A stretch of DNA of 64,000 bases from Steromphala cineraria (lineage: Eukaryota > Mollusca > Gastropoda > Trochida > Trochidae): assembly GCA_916613615.1 (NCBI GenBank), contig OU744724.1:31517452-31581451 (forward strand), in the 5' to 3' direction. The notes below the pieces were generated by a model. It was not told where the DNA came from. It was given only the letters and a program-made list of their open reading frames with translations, and searched no databases. How positions within the stretch are numbered: position 1 is the first letter of the stretch; every line of letters starts with the position of its first letter. A program made the position numbers and the translations under genes. Of this stretch, positions 13,455 through 25,423 are shown piece after piece.

Positions 13455-14526
13455 TTCTTTTTTTTTTAATCAATATTTTATTCATGAATCCCTGGTTACA
13501 TTACGGTCAAGGAGTCAGGGGGATTCCTTGCCGTTACATGTTTGAATACACAAATGTAAATAATGATACAGGATTCAAGTTTTGTCTTTTTAAATACATC
13601 ACAACTTCCACACACACACACACACAAGCATAAAAGAAGGTATAAGTGAGGACCACAATATTTGTTTGTAAAAAGCAACAAACTGATAACCTGGAAGAAT
13701 CATGCATTTAAGAGATATCAGCAAAGAGTGGATGATACATAAGCCATTTTACATAAAATTTGTTTGGTTTGAGTTACTGAAATGTATATGACGCTCTATT
13801 GTATAGCGTTTTGCTAAAACATGTTTAAAAGCTTTCAAACTAATATGACAATCCTCCAGTTTACACTTGTAAATAAAGAATTTAGCCAATAAAAGAATGA
13901 GGTCAAAAACATCATCTGTGACAATATTTTCTTTTTGGCCAAACAAAACAAGTTCTGAACTAAAAGTCATGTTGTGAAAATGTGAGCAATGCTCATTGAG
14001 CCATGATAATAAAGATATCCAAAAAGACTGCACTTCTTGACAATCCCAGAATAAGTGAACAAGAGTTTGCTTTTCAGATTTACAAAAGTTGCATGTATCT
14101 TCACGAGAAACATTGATTTTACGAAGATAAACATTGGTTGGGATAAGTCTATGAAGCAAACGATACTGAAACCATCTTAATTTTGTATCCCTGGTTGTTT
14201 TAAAGGCTTTCAGGTATATTGATTCCCAAGGAAGATCGGATGTACAAGTATCCTTCCATTTAATTTGAGATTTGGGAATCTGACAAGAAGAAATAAGAGT
14301 GAAGTAGTAATATTTTGAACCTTTCAAAACAGACAAAAGTTTTTTGTGAACAGGTTTATCACCTGGTCTTGGTGGAGAAGTGACAGTTAAACCTGTTTTT
14401 TTCAGATAGTTTCTCACACATTGTACAATCCCCAAAAACTGAGTGAAAGGAATATGCAAATCATAAATTTCCACAAACTCATTATAAGACATGAAGTGAT
14501 TTTCACTATTGATGATATCAAAGACT
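13455..14526 (-). mobile_element. 5'-truncated L1-like LINE insertion
   Basis: The insert is bounded by a 15-bp direct repeat, ACTCATAGTTTCTTT, at 13440-13454 and 14527-14541, the target-site duplication. On the minus strand it ends in a poly(A) tail (T run at 13455-13468 on the plus strand), as expected for target-primed reverse transcription. The 5' end is cut inside the C-terminal part of ORF2. A CA run at 13609-13626 lies in its 3' untranslated region. The clean duplication and open frame suggest a fairly recent insertion. Confidence 0.9.
13749..14526 (-). CDS. C-terminal fragment of L1/Tx1-like ORF2 (retrotransposon)
   Basis: An open frame of about 258 codons runs from the truncated 5' end to a stop at 13749-13751; the first ATG is at 14492. 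The reverse transcriptase and endonuclease domains are missing. What remains is the C-terminal domain following the thumb: a KLRWFQYRLLHRLIPTN motif near the middle, followed by a zinc-knuckle-like set of residues (CNFC, eight residues, H, four residues, C in LVHLFWDC), then FWISLLSWLN. That arrangement is characteristic of L1/Tx1-type ORF2 proteins. In intact elements this region helps bind RNA during reverse transcription. Here it cannot encode an active element and has no promoter of its own. Confidence 0.85.
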
Positions 14527-14541
14527 ACTCATAGTTTCTTT

Positions 14542-15020
14542 GATAACATGTTATTATAGATAACAGATAAATCAAAATCGCCAGGCCTTCGATTTGATAG
14601 AGACTTCAAATCTAGAATATTCATTCCATTTGAATTTAGTCTTACCCCGGGTATTTCTTTTTTGCATGGGATTGTTATAGAAATCAAACATTGTATTATC
14701 ACATCATCTAAGGATCAAATAGAAACAAGTATTTCCTCAATTTCACGTTTGTAATATAGCAACATGACAATATACCAATACAGAAGATACATTTTTTCGA
14801 TAATGTGATTTATTGTTTTTCAATCTAATCAAAATCATCGTTTAATTAATTACTTCAATAATTCAGTTAATAATTTTACGCGAGTGACATAATTCAAACT
14901 CTATTGTGTACTATCACACTTTTTGTATCTAACATACATTTACTATATATGTATTGGCATATTTAAGTTGATTTACTGAGTTAATAAGTCATTTTAGATT
15001 TTATGTAGACCATCCGATAA
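14542..15020. other. non-coding stretch, no gene seen
   Basis: Very A+T-rich sequence directly flanking the LINE insertion, without a recognised repeat or exon. Confidence 0.5.
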
Positions 15021-15120
15021 CAGATATAAGTCTCTAGTATATGTAAGTATCTACTGTCCATATCAAGTAAGCAGATAAGTCTCTAGTATATGTATGTATC
15101 TTCTGTCCATATCAAGGAAG
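15021..15120 (+). repeat. two-copy tandem repeat, period 49 bp
   Basis: The block AAGTCTCTAGTATATGTA followed by GTATCT, CTGTCCATATCAAG occurs at 15028 and again at 15077 with few changes. Confidence 0.85.
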
Positions 15121-15239
15121 TTGACACGCGGGGGTGTGCAGGAAGCACATAACGCTGGAGTGTGGACTGATGTCTGATTGTCTGTCGTTCTGCACGTAGA
15201 TCAGATATGTCGCATGTACACTCTAACAGTGAGCCAGGA

Positions 15240-15640
15240 TTACCTGCTGAATTAGCAATGCTGCCCTATTCCTGTAGTAATGTAAGCAGTCAATGTCAAT
15301 GTTCTAAAATGCAGTACAGAAACAACCCTTGACTGCGTTGCACACTTAGCAACATATTCCTCAAAACGTGATGAAAATGACAAAGCTATGTACAAAGCAG
15401 AGTGTGCAGGCAATGGCAATGTTTTATAATTCAGCTCCATTGACTCTGTAACCTACTAAAGCAGCATATTCTTGGAAACGTGCTGAAAATAACAATACTA
15501 TGTAGAAATCAGGGTATGCAGTGAATGGTAATTTTAATGCAGTGTTACACACTTAGCAATATATTCTTCAAAACGTGATGAAATTGAAATGTAATGTATA
15601 AAGCAGAGTGTGCAGCCAATGTTAAGAATGCTTACATTAT
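15240..15640 (+). repeat. degenerate tandem repeat, about three copies of 100-120 bp
   Basis: Recognisable blocks recur in the same order near 15341, 15457 and 15551: ACTTAGCAACATATTC (or similar), AAAACGTGATGAAAAT, CTATGTACAAAGCAGAGTGT, and GCAGGCAATG. Divergence between copies is considerable, so the array is old. Confidence 0.7.
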
Positions 15641-16943
15641 ATATATTATTTTCCTACGAAAAAATAACTCGAATTTTGTTTTTAAACCCAGGCATCGTCG
15701 AATGTTCAAAATGCATATAGTAATAGACGATATATAACAGTATATGTTGCCATGAAGTACATCGAAGCCATATTGAAAACACAGAGAGAAATAATATTCC
15801 TTTTTAGAAATAACAGTTTCTATAGAATTCGCGACGTCATTTCATTCGTTTTTTATCCAAAAAACTCAGTCACATGCTGAAGGTCATAATATCATGTACA
15901 TTTTTTTCTATAAATCTGTGTAGTTCATTACCCGGAAGTTGAGTAGTCTCATAAATCATGGAAGTAAGAGACGAGCTTTTCAAATTAATATTCATGTAAA
16001 ATAATTCAGATTCATAAATTTAGTCATAATTGATAACCAAGTCATCATGGTGAAACATTATGATATGGTTTGGTATTTTTGTTCATTTTTTTATATGAAA
16101 TATGTTGTTTCCCTGTGTCACCATGCTGTGATATTTTGAGATGACCCCTTCCGTCACCTGTCATCAAGTACCTTATTCGTTTTTGTCAATGTCACCTCCA
16201 GTTAATGTATGAATATTCTAAGATTACATATATGCATAATATTCGAAAACTTTGACTTCCATAAATTTGTTATTACATATTTAGATTACATACCAAATTC
16301 CAGCCATATCTTGACTGTCAATCAGTTAATTTAGGACCAGATGTTGATGATGCAACAAACACCATTTGTTGTAAACAAGCTCAATCACAAGGGTCATCAT
16401 TCACATAGTACTAATGTTTCAGAAACAATTCATTAACACAAATTCAAAATTAATACGGGTATCATTTACAAGGTCTACTTTCGATGCATTAATGCCTAAA
16501 CATCCATAAATACAAATTGCGTGGGATTATTTATCTATTATACACTCTTACATAATTAGCGAGACTGATTGATTGCACGCCACTCATTAACCCCCTGATG
16601 CGCAAGTTGTTTCACATGCCCTAACACTCAGCATGTTCTCTTTATGATTGTTCTGTAAAGCATGCCTGCCTCGGTCATGTAATAAACTTGGTAAACTGAT
16701 ACGTTTTTTGTCATATCATATCGTTTATAATTTTCATTAATTCTATTCAAATAGACACTTTTTAGATATAATTATGTAGTCTAAATTCATATCAAAATAA
16801 GGTAAGCGTACACAGTAATATCAAACTATATGTATTTCGTAGCCGTTCTCAAACTAATAACAAGAATCGAAAATATATAATATTTTTACAAAAGTCTCTG
16901 AAATGGAAAAAATCATAAATGCAAAATTTTATTATTAAAACAG
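15641..16943. other. non-coding stretch, no gene seen
   Basis: A+T-rich, with no exon, array or inverted repeat that I could support. Confidence 0.45.
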
Positions 16944-17055
16944 AAAGGAGCCTGTTGAAGCTGATCGTTACGAGGACAGCACATAGACGTACTACAATAA
17001 TGAAGAATTGCGTAGGTCTATAGAAATTTTGTTTCAGGGACTGTTAGACTAAAAA
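16944..17055 (+). repeat. diverged copy of repeat family 1
   Basis: AGGAGCCTGTTGAAGCTGAT, GACGTACTACAATAATGAAG and TTTCAGGGACTGTTAGACTA match the copy at 4757-4881 and, more weakly, family 1. The palindromic head is not seen. Confidence 0.4.
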
Positions 17056-17236
17056 TGGCTTATAATGAAGTCATTCCCATTTAGTAAGAGAAATGAGTTA
17101 TTTTCACAGAATGATCCTTTCTCTTAATACGAAGTAGTCATATAATTCAGATCACGGAAGAACTATACATCTGTTACATATAGATATAACTTTATGTGTG
17201 AAAGTTAGTTTTAAAAAAGTCGGAAGTGAAAGTATA

Positions 17237-18737
17237 CTATACAAAAAAAGAAACGCATAGCTGGATATTTCTAGGTGTGGTTACAGTCAATTTTGAATTG
17301 ACACTGTCTTTTAGTAAATGCGTATAAGAAACTGAAATTTCTCATGGAGATAACAGGATCATTGCTCTTTATGATATCATACACGCCATAAGACTTTAAC
17401 TTCCTTTAGCTAATCAGAGGTCACTTGAATGCCATTGTCTGTTTTTACCACCACGTGAACGCCTAACAATTTTCAAACGCCTTGTTGATGCTTGGATTAT
17501 GGTCTCCAACTTGTCCTGCAAACACTGAGCCAGGTTTGGAAGCATTTGACGTAAACGTTAACGCTACCAGAGGGGTCAATCCAGTTCATCTCAAAAGTGT
17601 TCAATCAGGTTAAGATCTTGATTACGTAAGTGATCCCATTGATGTTGTAACATGTCAGAAATGATCTTGTGACACCAACAGTATGTGCTCTTGCGATGTA
17701 GTGGACAACGTAAAGACGCTACGTCATTTACTGGAAGCACGTGTCGTTTGATGATAGTGTGTTATGAACGTGTTCCCATTAGACTACCTTGAAAATGAAT
17801 GAAACCAGAAAGAAATGTGTAGCCTACGGCCGCCCACATCATCAGATTACCTTTTCCAAAATCTAACGACTTGACTTTGGCAGTTTGGAGCATAACTTTC
17901 ATTTGTACACGTCTGTATACCCAATTCTTTTTCATCTCCTCTTTGCAAAAGAAATCCTGATGCATCGCTAAGACTTAAACATTTCCCATGTCTTAGGTTC
18001 CAAACCTGAACGTTGTTACAGCACAGAACACGTTGCGCGCGATTATGACGTCATAACATATCGCCAAAGTAGCGTCTCCTGACTCTCAATCTTATCTGTT
18101 GCAAACGATTCCGTACTGTTTGTGGCGAAATTCTGTGTAGTATTGGCACCCTGGCAGCTGTGTACACAGCATTGACAATACGGTAACATGGGTGAAGGAA
18201 CCAAATTTAGCGATCTTGACCCTCTGTGATGACCCAAGGTGTTCCAGAACGTGGACAATCATCGGTGGAACCAAATTGTTGGAAGCGTTCTAAAAGACAA
18301 GTGTTTGTGCTCTTTTAGACGTTATGACCCCTGGCAAGGAATATTTGCGACTCTCCAGTCTGAATTCTGCCAATGTCGGTGATTCGAGTTGCAGTGCCAA
18401 AACGTGGAATTTGCATTTACTCTTCATATTGTAAAACTCCTATTGCAATTCGTGATCGGTGAAAGCCCTTTGTGGAGAATGTGAATACACGCATGTTTCC
18501 AATAATTTCAACTTTCCAAGTGCTTTTGGTTCCGTTTTGGCCATGCGTTTTTCATTTTGGTCAAAACCGCTTTCAAATTCACAATTTTGAAATCAGTGAC
18601 AGTTTCAAACATTCAAAATTGTCACAATCAAAATGTTTCTACAACCAAATGTGTTTCACATGTTTTATGGACATATTTCGTTTTGAAAACTCATTTATCC
18701 GGAAAACATTCACCTATGCGTTTCTTTTTTTGTATAG
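17237..18737 (-). mobile_element. complete but decayed Tc1/mariner-type transposon
   Basis: Both ends carry the same 24-bp terminal inverted repeat, starting CTATACAAAAAAAGAAACGC at 17237 and, reversed, ending at 18737. Each end is flanked by TA (17235-17236 and 18738-18739), the Tc1/mariner target duplication. Total length is about 1.5 kb, normal for an autonomous Tc1-like element. Inside, on the minus strand, is a broken transposase (see separate entry). The segment from about 18440 to 18700 has only short open frames, which are not genes. Confidence 0.9.
17405..18430 (-). pseudogene. Tc1-like transposase pseudogene
   Basis: Minus-strand translation, switching frames several times, recovers the Tc1-like transposase order. 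An N-terminal helix-turn-helix region reads ERFQQFGSTDDCPRSGTP, with the basic RISPQTVRNRL-type stretch after it. Next come YFGD-like and DFGKGNLMMWAAVGY segments of the DDE domain, then a QDLNLIEHF motif close to the usual PDLNPIEHLW, and a C-terminal TRRLKIVRRSRGG. Transposase would cut and paste the element in the nucleus at TA sites. In-frame stops and several frameshifts make this copy inactive. No host use is suggested. Confidence 0.88.
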
Positions 18738-18739
18738 TA

Positions 18740-20984
18740 TTTATTCCAACATTTATTTTGTGCGTGTTATACTGCCATGTCCGCGAATTTATTTCTCAAA
18801 ATCATGATGAAGCAATGTCATACAAACTGGTTTTTATATCTAAATCAGAAATACATTTGACGTTAATAGTTTATTTTAAATTCAGATGACGTATTGCATG
18901 ACATATTTTGCATTCTTGACACTTAAATTTAATATCATCACAAGGAAGTTTTTCATGAAAAATAATTGTCCGTTAAACATGTCACGTTATCTAGTATTCC
19001 AACATGGCGTTTGTATTATGTATATGTGACTATAATCCAACGAATGAATGTATAACTTACATTGTTGTTAATCATTTGTTTTGTTTAGACTACATGGTTA
19101 AAAACAATGGATCATGTCTTATTATCGAAAGAATACCTATGTTGAATAATATGTTGAATAGCAATTGACATATTTTGGTCTTAACTGAGGATAAACGCGG
19201 TTTTTTGACGATTCTTAAACCAAAAAATTACTATTTTCCAAACTTTCAACATCGACAACTGAAAGAACCCTCCTGTCATGGACAATATTTCTTTATCAAA
19301 TCAATGAGCAGATACCTTATACATGTTTGATTCATCAGGGGAAAAACGATATTATAGTTAAACATAATTTATTTCTTCGCATCTATATTGATCAAGTTTT
19401 TCTTAACTTTATGTATTGTTGGCCTGAGGCTTAACCAACTGAATAACGTTGTCTGTTTGCATGTACAAAACATTGGAAATTGAAAAATACTTGTTTGGTA
19501 AAAAGACGAGTATCTAGCTGAAGGAAACATATGACATTATTCTGCACATTTTATATCATTGGTACAAGAAATTAGCAAAAACGGTATGGAAAAATAAGAA
19601 AAATATTTAAAAAACTGGCTTTCAATTTCAATTTTCAATTTCTTATTTACTTCAGGAAAACTATAAACTTATTCTGCACACCTAAAATCCTAGTCATGGG
19701 AATAAGCACAATTGGCCCGAACAGACTAATGTTCCCTCATTTGTTACAAACGTTTCACATAGAGAAGTGATGGTGAACTTCATTCCACGAGTGCCACAAC
19801 TGTTTGACGCCAGAGTTCAAGTGTAATGAGGTTTTGATGATCACAACATCCAGGCTAAACTCAATTACATGAGACTCATCACTCGGGACAAGATAGAAAC
19901 CCCGGCAAAAACTGGAGGGCTTGCTGCTGATATGAAATACGTCCCCTTTTCCTTCTCATTTTATTTTATGTCACTGTATTCTTGATTTGTAAACTTCTTT
20001 TTAAACTTGACGATTTTTTATTTTCTGAATCTCCGAGTAACGTTGAAGAAAATTCTTTCATGGATTGGCTTCTTAATTAAATTAATCAAACATAATTTTA
20101 GACTTAAAGGTAACCTGCACATTTGCACGCATGGGCCTGTGAACTGATATGTTTCATGAATATGTGTTTATACCTCCGAAGGGACACCTGAGGATTTAAA
20201 ACAGGCTCCAATGACATGTAGAAAGCTAGCATTGAAGACAAATGATGACGAAGCATCGACCAATGTCATTCTTATCTTACATGCTATATTGTAAATATCA
20301 TTTTCCTAAAGGATATTTCAAGTCTTTTAAGACAACAACCAACAACCACCTTCAGAAAATTTCAATAGCAACATAAACATCATTATACTTGTATCTGATT
20401 TCACATACTAAAGAATCTCACAGGACTAGCCCAGAAGTCAAGAAGAAGCCTGAAAACTGACGAAGACGTATTGAAACGGACACAAATTAGCCAGACTAAA
20501 ATAAACAAAATTGCCAGTCAACAAATCTCGCAGTAACCACAGACCCTTGTCGCCTGAGGAAAATCAAATTGTGCCATCTATGTGAAAACAGACTTGAATC
20601 CATTTCCTAACTGTTTCAGTGCACGAGTCTACCTCTATACCAGATATAGACTCCGCAGACCACTGTCGCCTAAAGAAACCGGCTTCGTGATGATGGCGTG
20701 TTACTTGGTAGATCGATATGTCATTGACCTCCCAACACCAGACCAATGACACTGGACAACCTGGCCAGGATTCAGCTCAGGTGTGGGACTCTCATTACCT
20801 TGATGAGGAGTACAAATAAACACATGTCCAGTGATTAGGATAGATGGCGTATGGTTTCAGTGACATGGTGATTTGTTTTTGTGCTATATATGTCTCATAA
20901 ATTTTGCTGAGATCTGCATTCGTCTCTAGACGTGGGATGCGATGAGTATGTTTTTGAGAACTTGGAGAGGATTGAAATATACTA
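18740..20984. other. non-coding stretch, no gene seen
   Basis: A+T-rich to about 19650. From 19690 to 19930 and from 20400 to 20790 the composition is more balanced. A minus-strand frame at 20564-20752 has a weakly helix-turn-helix-like look (TETVRKWIQ) that might be transposon debris, but I could not support it. Confidence 0.35.
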
Positions 20985-21180
20985 GCTGTAATGATGATAA
21001 TGATGATGATGACGACGACGATGATGATGGTGATGGCGATGACGATGACGATGACGATGACGGTGATGATGATGACGATGGTGATGATGATGATGATGAC
21101 GATGACTATGACGATGATGGTGATAATGATGATGGTGATGGTGATTACAACAAGAACGACGACGAATTTAACGATGCTGA
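20985..21180 (+). repeat. GAT/GAC trinucleotide and hexanucleotide array
   Basis: Imperfect repeats of GATGAT, GACGAT and GGTGAT. Frames crossing it encode runs of Asp, Met, Ile or Val and merely reflect the repeat. Confidence 0.95.
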
Positions 21181-22070
21181 TAATGACGCCAATTAAACAA
21201 ACAATCAAAAAAGAAATGTCACCAAACAAAATAAGAGAAATATCAACTCATGATAGATACAAAATTACGAAATAGAACCACATTTCTCTGACAGCAGTAA
21301 TCAAGTTTATAATATGTTGACTCTTTTCTGTTACTCAGTTAATGAATTTTGTTAAAATATAAAGGTAGTACGAGTACTTATCATACATTATGTGTATTAC
21401 ATGAAATCTCGAACTCTCCGTGACTTCAAGAAGCGCATATTTATGATGACGTTGATAAATCATTTAGACATGTCATTGTGCCATCTGGTTAATTAATAAC
21501 TGACGCAAACACATGTCACATATTTTATATATTTTCAGAGTTGTTATTAAATAGTGAATTATATAAACATGAATATGGTTTCTATTAACACGAAACCTTA
21601 TTCAAGTATATTCGTGGAGGTTTTATGAGAAAAAAAGATACCACTTTCTTTAGTTCTCGACTTATAATCAATATGATACCCTACTATTGGAATTTTCCTT
21701 TGGAACCAAAATAAGCTATGGTAGCAAATGAGTAATTTAAATGCATTTTCTGAGAATATCCTATAATTTAACACACACAAATTTTTCTTATAAATAATTT
21801 TTCCAGAACATATTTTGCATCATGGACCTAATTAAAATCGTTGGAACGTCTTCGGTATCGGATTTCATTTTTCAATTAAAACTTCATCCGAAATATGATC
21901 TTCATCTCTCAAACTTCTAATGGCTTTTCTATTTATAAGGACGTTTAAAAGAGTACTTATTTTAAAGTACATAACACCAAGTTACATTGACATTTTATGG
22001 TTAATGTGACCCATTTGCTGGCTATGGTCGTTTTGGTAAGGCGACGTGTGATGTGGGCCCAGTTCTTGTC
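21181..22070. other. non-coding stretch, no gene seen
   Basis: A+T-rich, no exon or repeat structure recognised. Confidence 0.5.
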
Positions 22071-22650
22071 AGAGGTGAAGTAAAGTGGGGTCAGGTGAAG
22101 TGAGGTGAGTTGAGGTGAAGTGAGATTAGATTAGATGAGACGTGAGGTGAAATGGGTTAGATGAAGTGAGATGACTTGACAAGAATAAGCTGAGGTGAGA
22201 TGAGGTGAGAGTAGAGACGAGATAAGTTGAGGTGAGGTGATATTTGATGAGACGAGGCGAGGTGAGGTGAGGTGAGAAAAGTTGAGGTGAGGTGAGATTA
22301 GATTCGATGAGACGAGGTGAGGTGAGATTAGATGAGACGATGTGATACGAGGTAAGGTGAGGTGAGAGTTGATGAGGCGAGGTGAGGTGAGACAAGTTGA
22401 GGTGAGGTGAGGTGAGATTAGATGAGACGAGGTGAGGTGAGGTGAGGTGAGATGAGATTTGATGAGACGAGGCGAGGTGAAGTGAGGTGAGATACGTTGA
22501 GGTGAGGTGAAATTAGATGAGAGGTGAGGTAAGGTGAGGTGAGATTTGATGAGACTAGGTGAGGTGAGATAAGTTGAGGTGAGGTGAGATTAGATGAGAC
22601 AAGGTGAGGTGAGATTAGTTGAGACGAGGTGAGGTGAGGTGAGATTAAAT
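22071..22650 (+). repeat. GGTGA-based minisatellite
   Basis: About 580 bp of GAGGTGAGGTGAG blocks alternating with GATTAGATGAGACGAG-type blocks, giving a loose higher-order period of about 25-60 bp. A short run of the same GGTGA unit forms the head of the dispersed repeat at 56597-56820 and, degenerated, at about 27728. The minus strand reads as Ser/His/Leu/Thr repeats and is not a gene. Confidence 0.92.
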
Positions 22651-24450
22651 GATGTAACTTTGGCTGACAGACTATAGACAGATTGGTAAAATGAAATGAA
22701 ACCTTTTTCTACAGTCTCTTCATGTCAGTCTTGATTGCGTTAGAAGTAGATTTATTGGTATTTGCTGATCCAACTTTATGTCTAAATAAAAGCATTTAAA
22801 AAGGGAGTTTTGACTTGACAAGGTAGATATATGCAATGCACACTTACAAATAATATATATATAATAAGACGTCAAAATAAATCCTTGTCAACCATAACTT
22901 GTCCTAACCATCAAACTGATCCAATACGAAATCCCTCTGAACACAAAAATAATTTCAAGAGAATCGTTTCTTTGGTCTGCAAGTTCAAGAGGGTCACATC
23001 AAAGTAATTCTGTTTCGGATAAAAGTTATATCCAAATTGTCGGTGGCCTCATGTCAAACGACTCTTTTTCTTTCGTGCCTTGAGTGTTGCAAAAGCTCTT
23101 TTTAATTATTTAAGCTGCATGGGGTGTTTGGTAAACTTGTTTCCCAAAATTCCTCAGATTGAACGAATACTTTGATAACCAACACATATAAGCAGTGTAT
23201 GAGACAAGTCTGAAAAGTCTGCACTGAAATTATATTTTGTAGACTTAAATTGTATATTTGAAGGAACATCTCAAATAGTTTATTAACGACCCAGACCACA
23301 AAAAACAGGTACCGGGCTCTCGGATGAGCATTATTTCATACACTGACATAAAACTATATCTGCCAGTCACCGAATTCCTCTGGTCAAAACGACCTCATCT
23401 CTCCTGAAGGCGTAATCAATGTCTGGAAATATAAAGAATCGAGGTGATTGGCTGTTGACCCAATACCTTGACCTAACCAGACGCCAAAATGGCCACATGG
23501 TGACCAGATAAGGGGGAAATGGCATGGAGGATTCCAATAAATATCAGGGATGCACTGTGGCCAGTCCCGAAAGGATATAGAGTATTATTAATTCTTTAAA
23601 ATATGCAATGTTTTCATAAGATTTACGTTGACAGTAGTGTTCAAAGCTGAAATATTTGTACGCGTTACTTTATAGTATGAAGAGGACTGTTTAGCTGGGA
23701 ATGAATAACGGTCAGGGAGATTGTGATACAGTCAGACCATCTATCGATGTCCAGTATACTAAGCACTGGGCAGATAAGGATTTGGATGCACTTTAGATGT
23801 CTACGAAGGCAATTTCGGCCTGTCTAATGGGAGTCTAATAGCTTATATAGCGGATACTGAAGCTAAAGCTCTTAAACGCATAAATCGATATTACAAATTG
23901 AAACTCAAAAGGATAAACAAAATTATCTGCCCCGCCCTAAAAAAAAAACGTATAATGTTTGTATCTGTTAAACGCAAGACTTCCATATAATACAAGAGAG
24001 AAACATCACTGTCGTAAAGTTTACTTTGTCATAATGGCATTAAATGCATAGGAGTTTTTAGACGAGAACTAAGTTAATCTAGATTTTAAAACTCTTCAGT
24101 TTACTAAAGAAAGTTTTAACCTCTGTCTTATATATTAAAATCATTCAAAACAACCTAATCAATTCCATTGAATCAATTCCTCTTTAGATGATTTGGTATA
24201 GATGATTTGGTATATACTATGCAAAAAGGTCTTTATCCTCATTCGACAATAGATAGCTGTCATGTTGTTGGATCCACTCTTAAAAGTGTTCATAAAGATA
24301 TTTCGACAAGTAAGAAACGTTAAAACTTACATAAATGTGTGCCGTGCTTGTTCTTTCTTCTTCTATCAATAGGGCACAGATTTATTAAATTAAAAAAACC
24401 ACCTTAGCAATCGTAAATAGAACAACCAAGAATACAAATGATGTAAAGCT
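22651..24450. other. non-coding stretch, no gene seen
   Basis: A+T-rich, with a more balanced patch at 23330-23580 containing TGGCCACATGGTGACCAGA. A similar GACCACATG motif occurs near 4513 and 6216. No exon or defined repeat is supported. Confidence 0.4.
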
Positions 24451-24454
24451 TTAA

Positions 24455-24606
24455 ACGGCCAGTTCGACCGCGTTTTCACTGATAAGCTTAGGCTGCTAAC
24501 GAAGCTATTTTTAGACACAGCTCGTCATTTGTTTAGCAGATCTATAAATAGAATGAGAAATGTCCCTTCCCATAATGCAATGTAGTGTGCAGGGAATTCT
24601 GGGTAT
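24455..24606 (+). mobile_element. single terminus of the TTAA-flanked element
   Basis: Begins directly after TTAA (24451-24454) with ACGGCCAGTTCGA and is very similar over about 150 bp to the reverse complement of 46521-46674. Shared blocks include TTTAGACACAGC, TCATTTGTTTAGCAG, CTATAAATAGAA, GAGAAATGTCCCTTCCCA and AATGCAATGTAGTGTGCAGG. Similarity stops near 24606, and no second terminus was found nearby, so this is a truncated or solo end. Confidence 0.8.
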
Positions 24607-25327
24607 ATATTCTTCTAACGAAAGCCGTTCTGAAAATGTGACTGTTGTTTTATGGTCACACCCAACCATGACTTTTTAGAACAAACACGATTACCGATAT
24701 AAATGACCTAACTGTTGAAATCTTTCATTACCTAGAAGTCATAGAGGTGAACTACGTTTCAACTGTATATACTCATTCGACGCGATGTAAACTGGCTGAT
24801 AATTACAACCATTCACACGTGATCTGGGACTGGCTATTGTACAAGAAAGTTGTATCCGTAAAACACTTTTCACCTTTTTGGTACATTAACGAAAATAAAA
24901 CTGTCCATGGGTTTCCTCGTTTTTGTATATTCTTTAGTACTAATAAATCCCATGGCTTCCTTGGTAAATTAATATATAGCATAAGAACATTTTTCTGGAT
25001 GACCATAAATAAACAGCTGTTGGGGTCGACGAAACGCAGCAGCTCTGAACACCACGTGCAGATAGTGCTTTGCATGGCGTGCATTTTTTCACTTGATTGA
25101 CATCTGCATGACATGCCCGCCTCAAGCCGTACGAGGTAGGGAGAATCACTTACAGACTGACAGCCAGTTCTTGAAAGCAGGTGAATGACTGAGGGTATCA
25201 TAAGAAGTATTTAAAATGGTTATTACATCCAAATGATGGCCAAGGCATGTATTTTGGCGTTCACGGTTCTGTTGTGATGGTAAATTAATGTTATATCATA
25301 GTTTTCATAGAGTCTGTGGTGTACCTA

Positions 25328-25423
25328 GTCTGTCATCCAGACCCTAAAGCAAAAATATTGAATTGATGACCAACCAAGTCTAGAAAAGTATAGCAAGTCT
25401 AGATTGCTCAGCTACTCGAAAGA
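25328..25423 (-). mobile_element. short non-autonomous element, family 1 (partial)
   Basis: AGTCTGTCATCCAGACCCTAA, ATTGATGACCAACCAAGTC and GCAAGTCTAGATTGCTCAGC match one half of family 1 in reverse orientation. The half with the palindromic head is missing. Confidence 0.7.

Noticed and set aside
18472..18889. Two overlapping plus-strand frames of about 110 codons
   Set aside because: They cross the right terminus of the Tc1-like element at 18737 and overlap each other in different frames, so neither is a gene.
20564..20752. Possible helix-turn-helix of a transposase (TETVRKWIQ)
   Set aside because: Too short, with no terminal repeats or catalytic motifs around it.
20795..21275. Asp-rich frame of 84 codons and a 144-codon minus-strand frame
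   Set aside because: Products of the GAT/GAC array with no recognisable domain outside it.
22126..22395. Ser/His/Leu/Thr frame on the minus strand
   Set aside because: Translation of the GGTGA minisatellite.
24747..25201. Overlapping 117- and 132-codon frames on opposite strands
   Set aside because: No recognisable motif and each is the antisense of the other. No way to prefer either.
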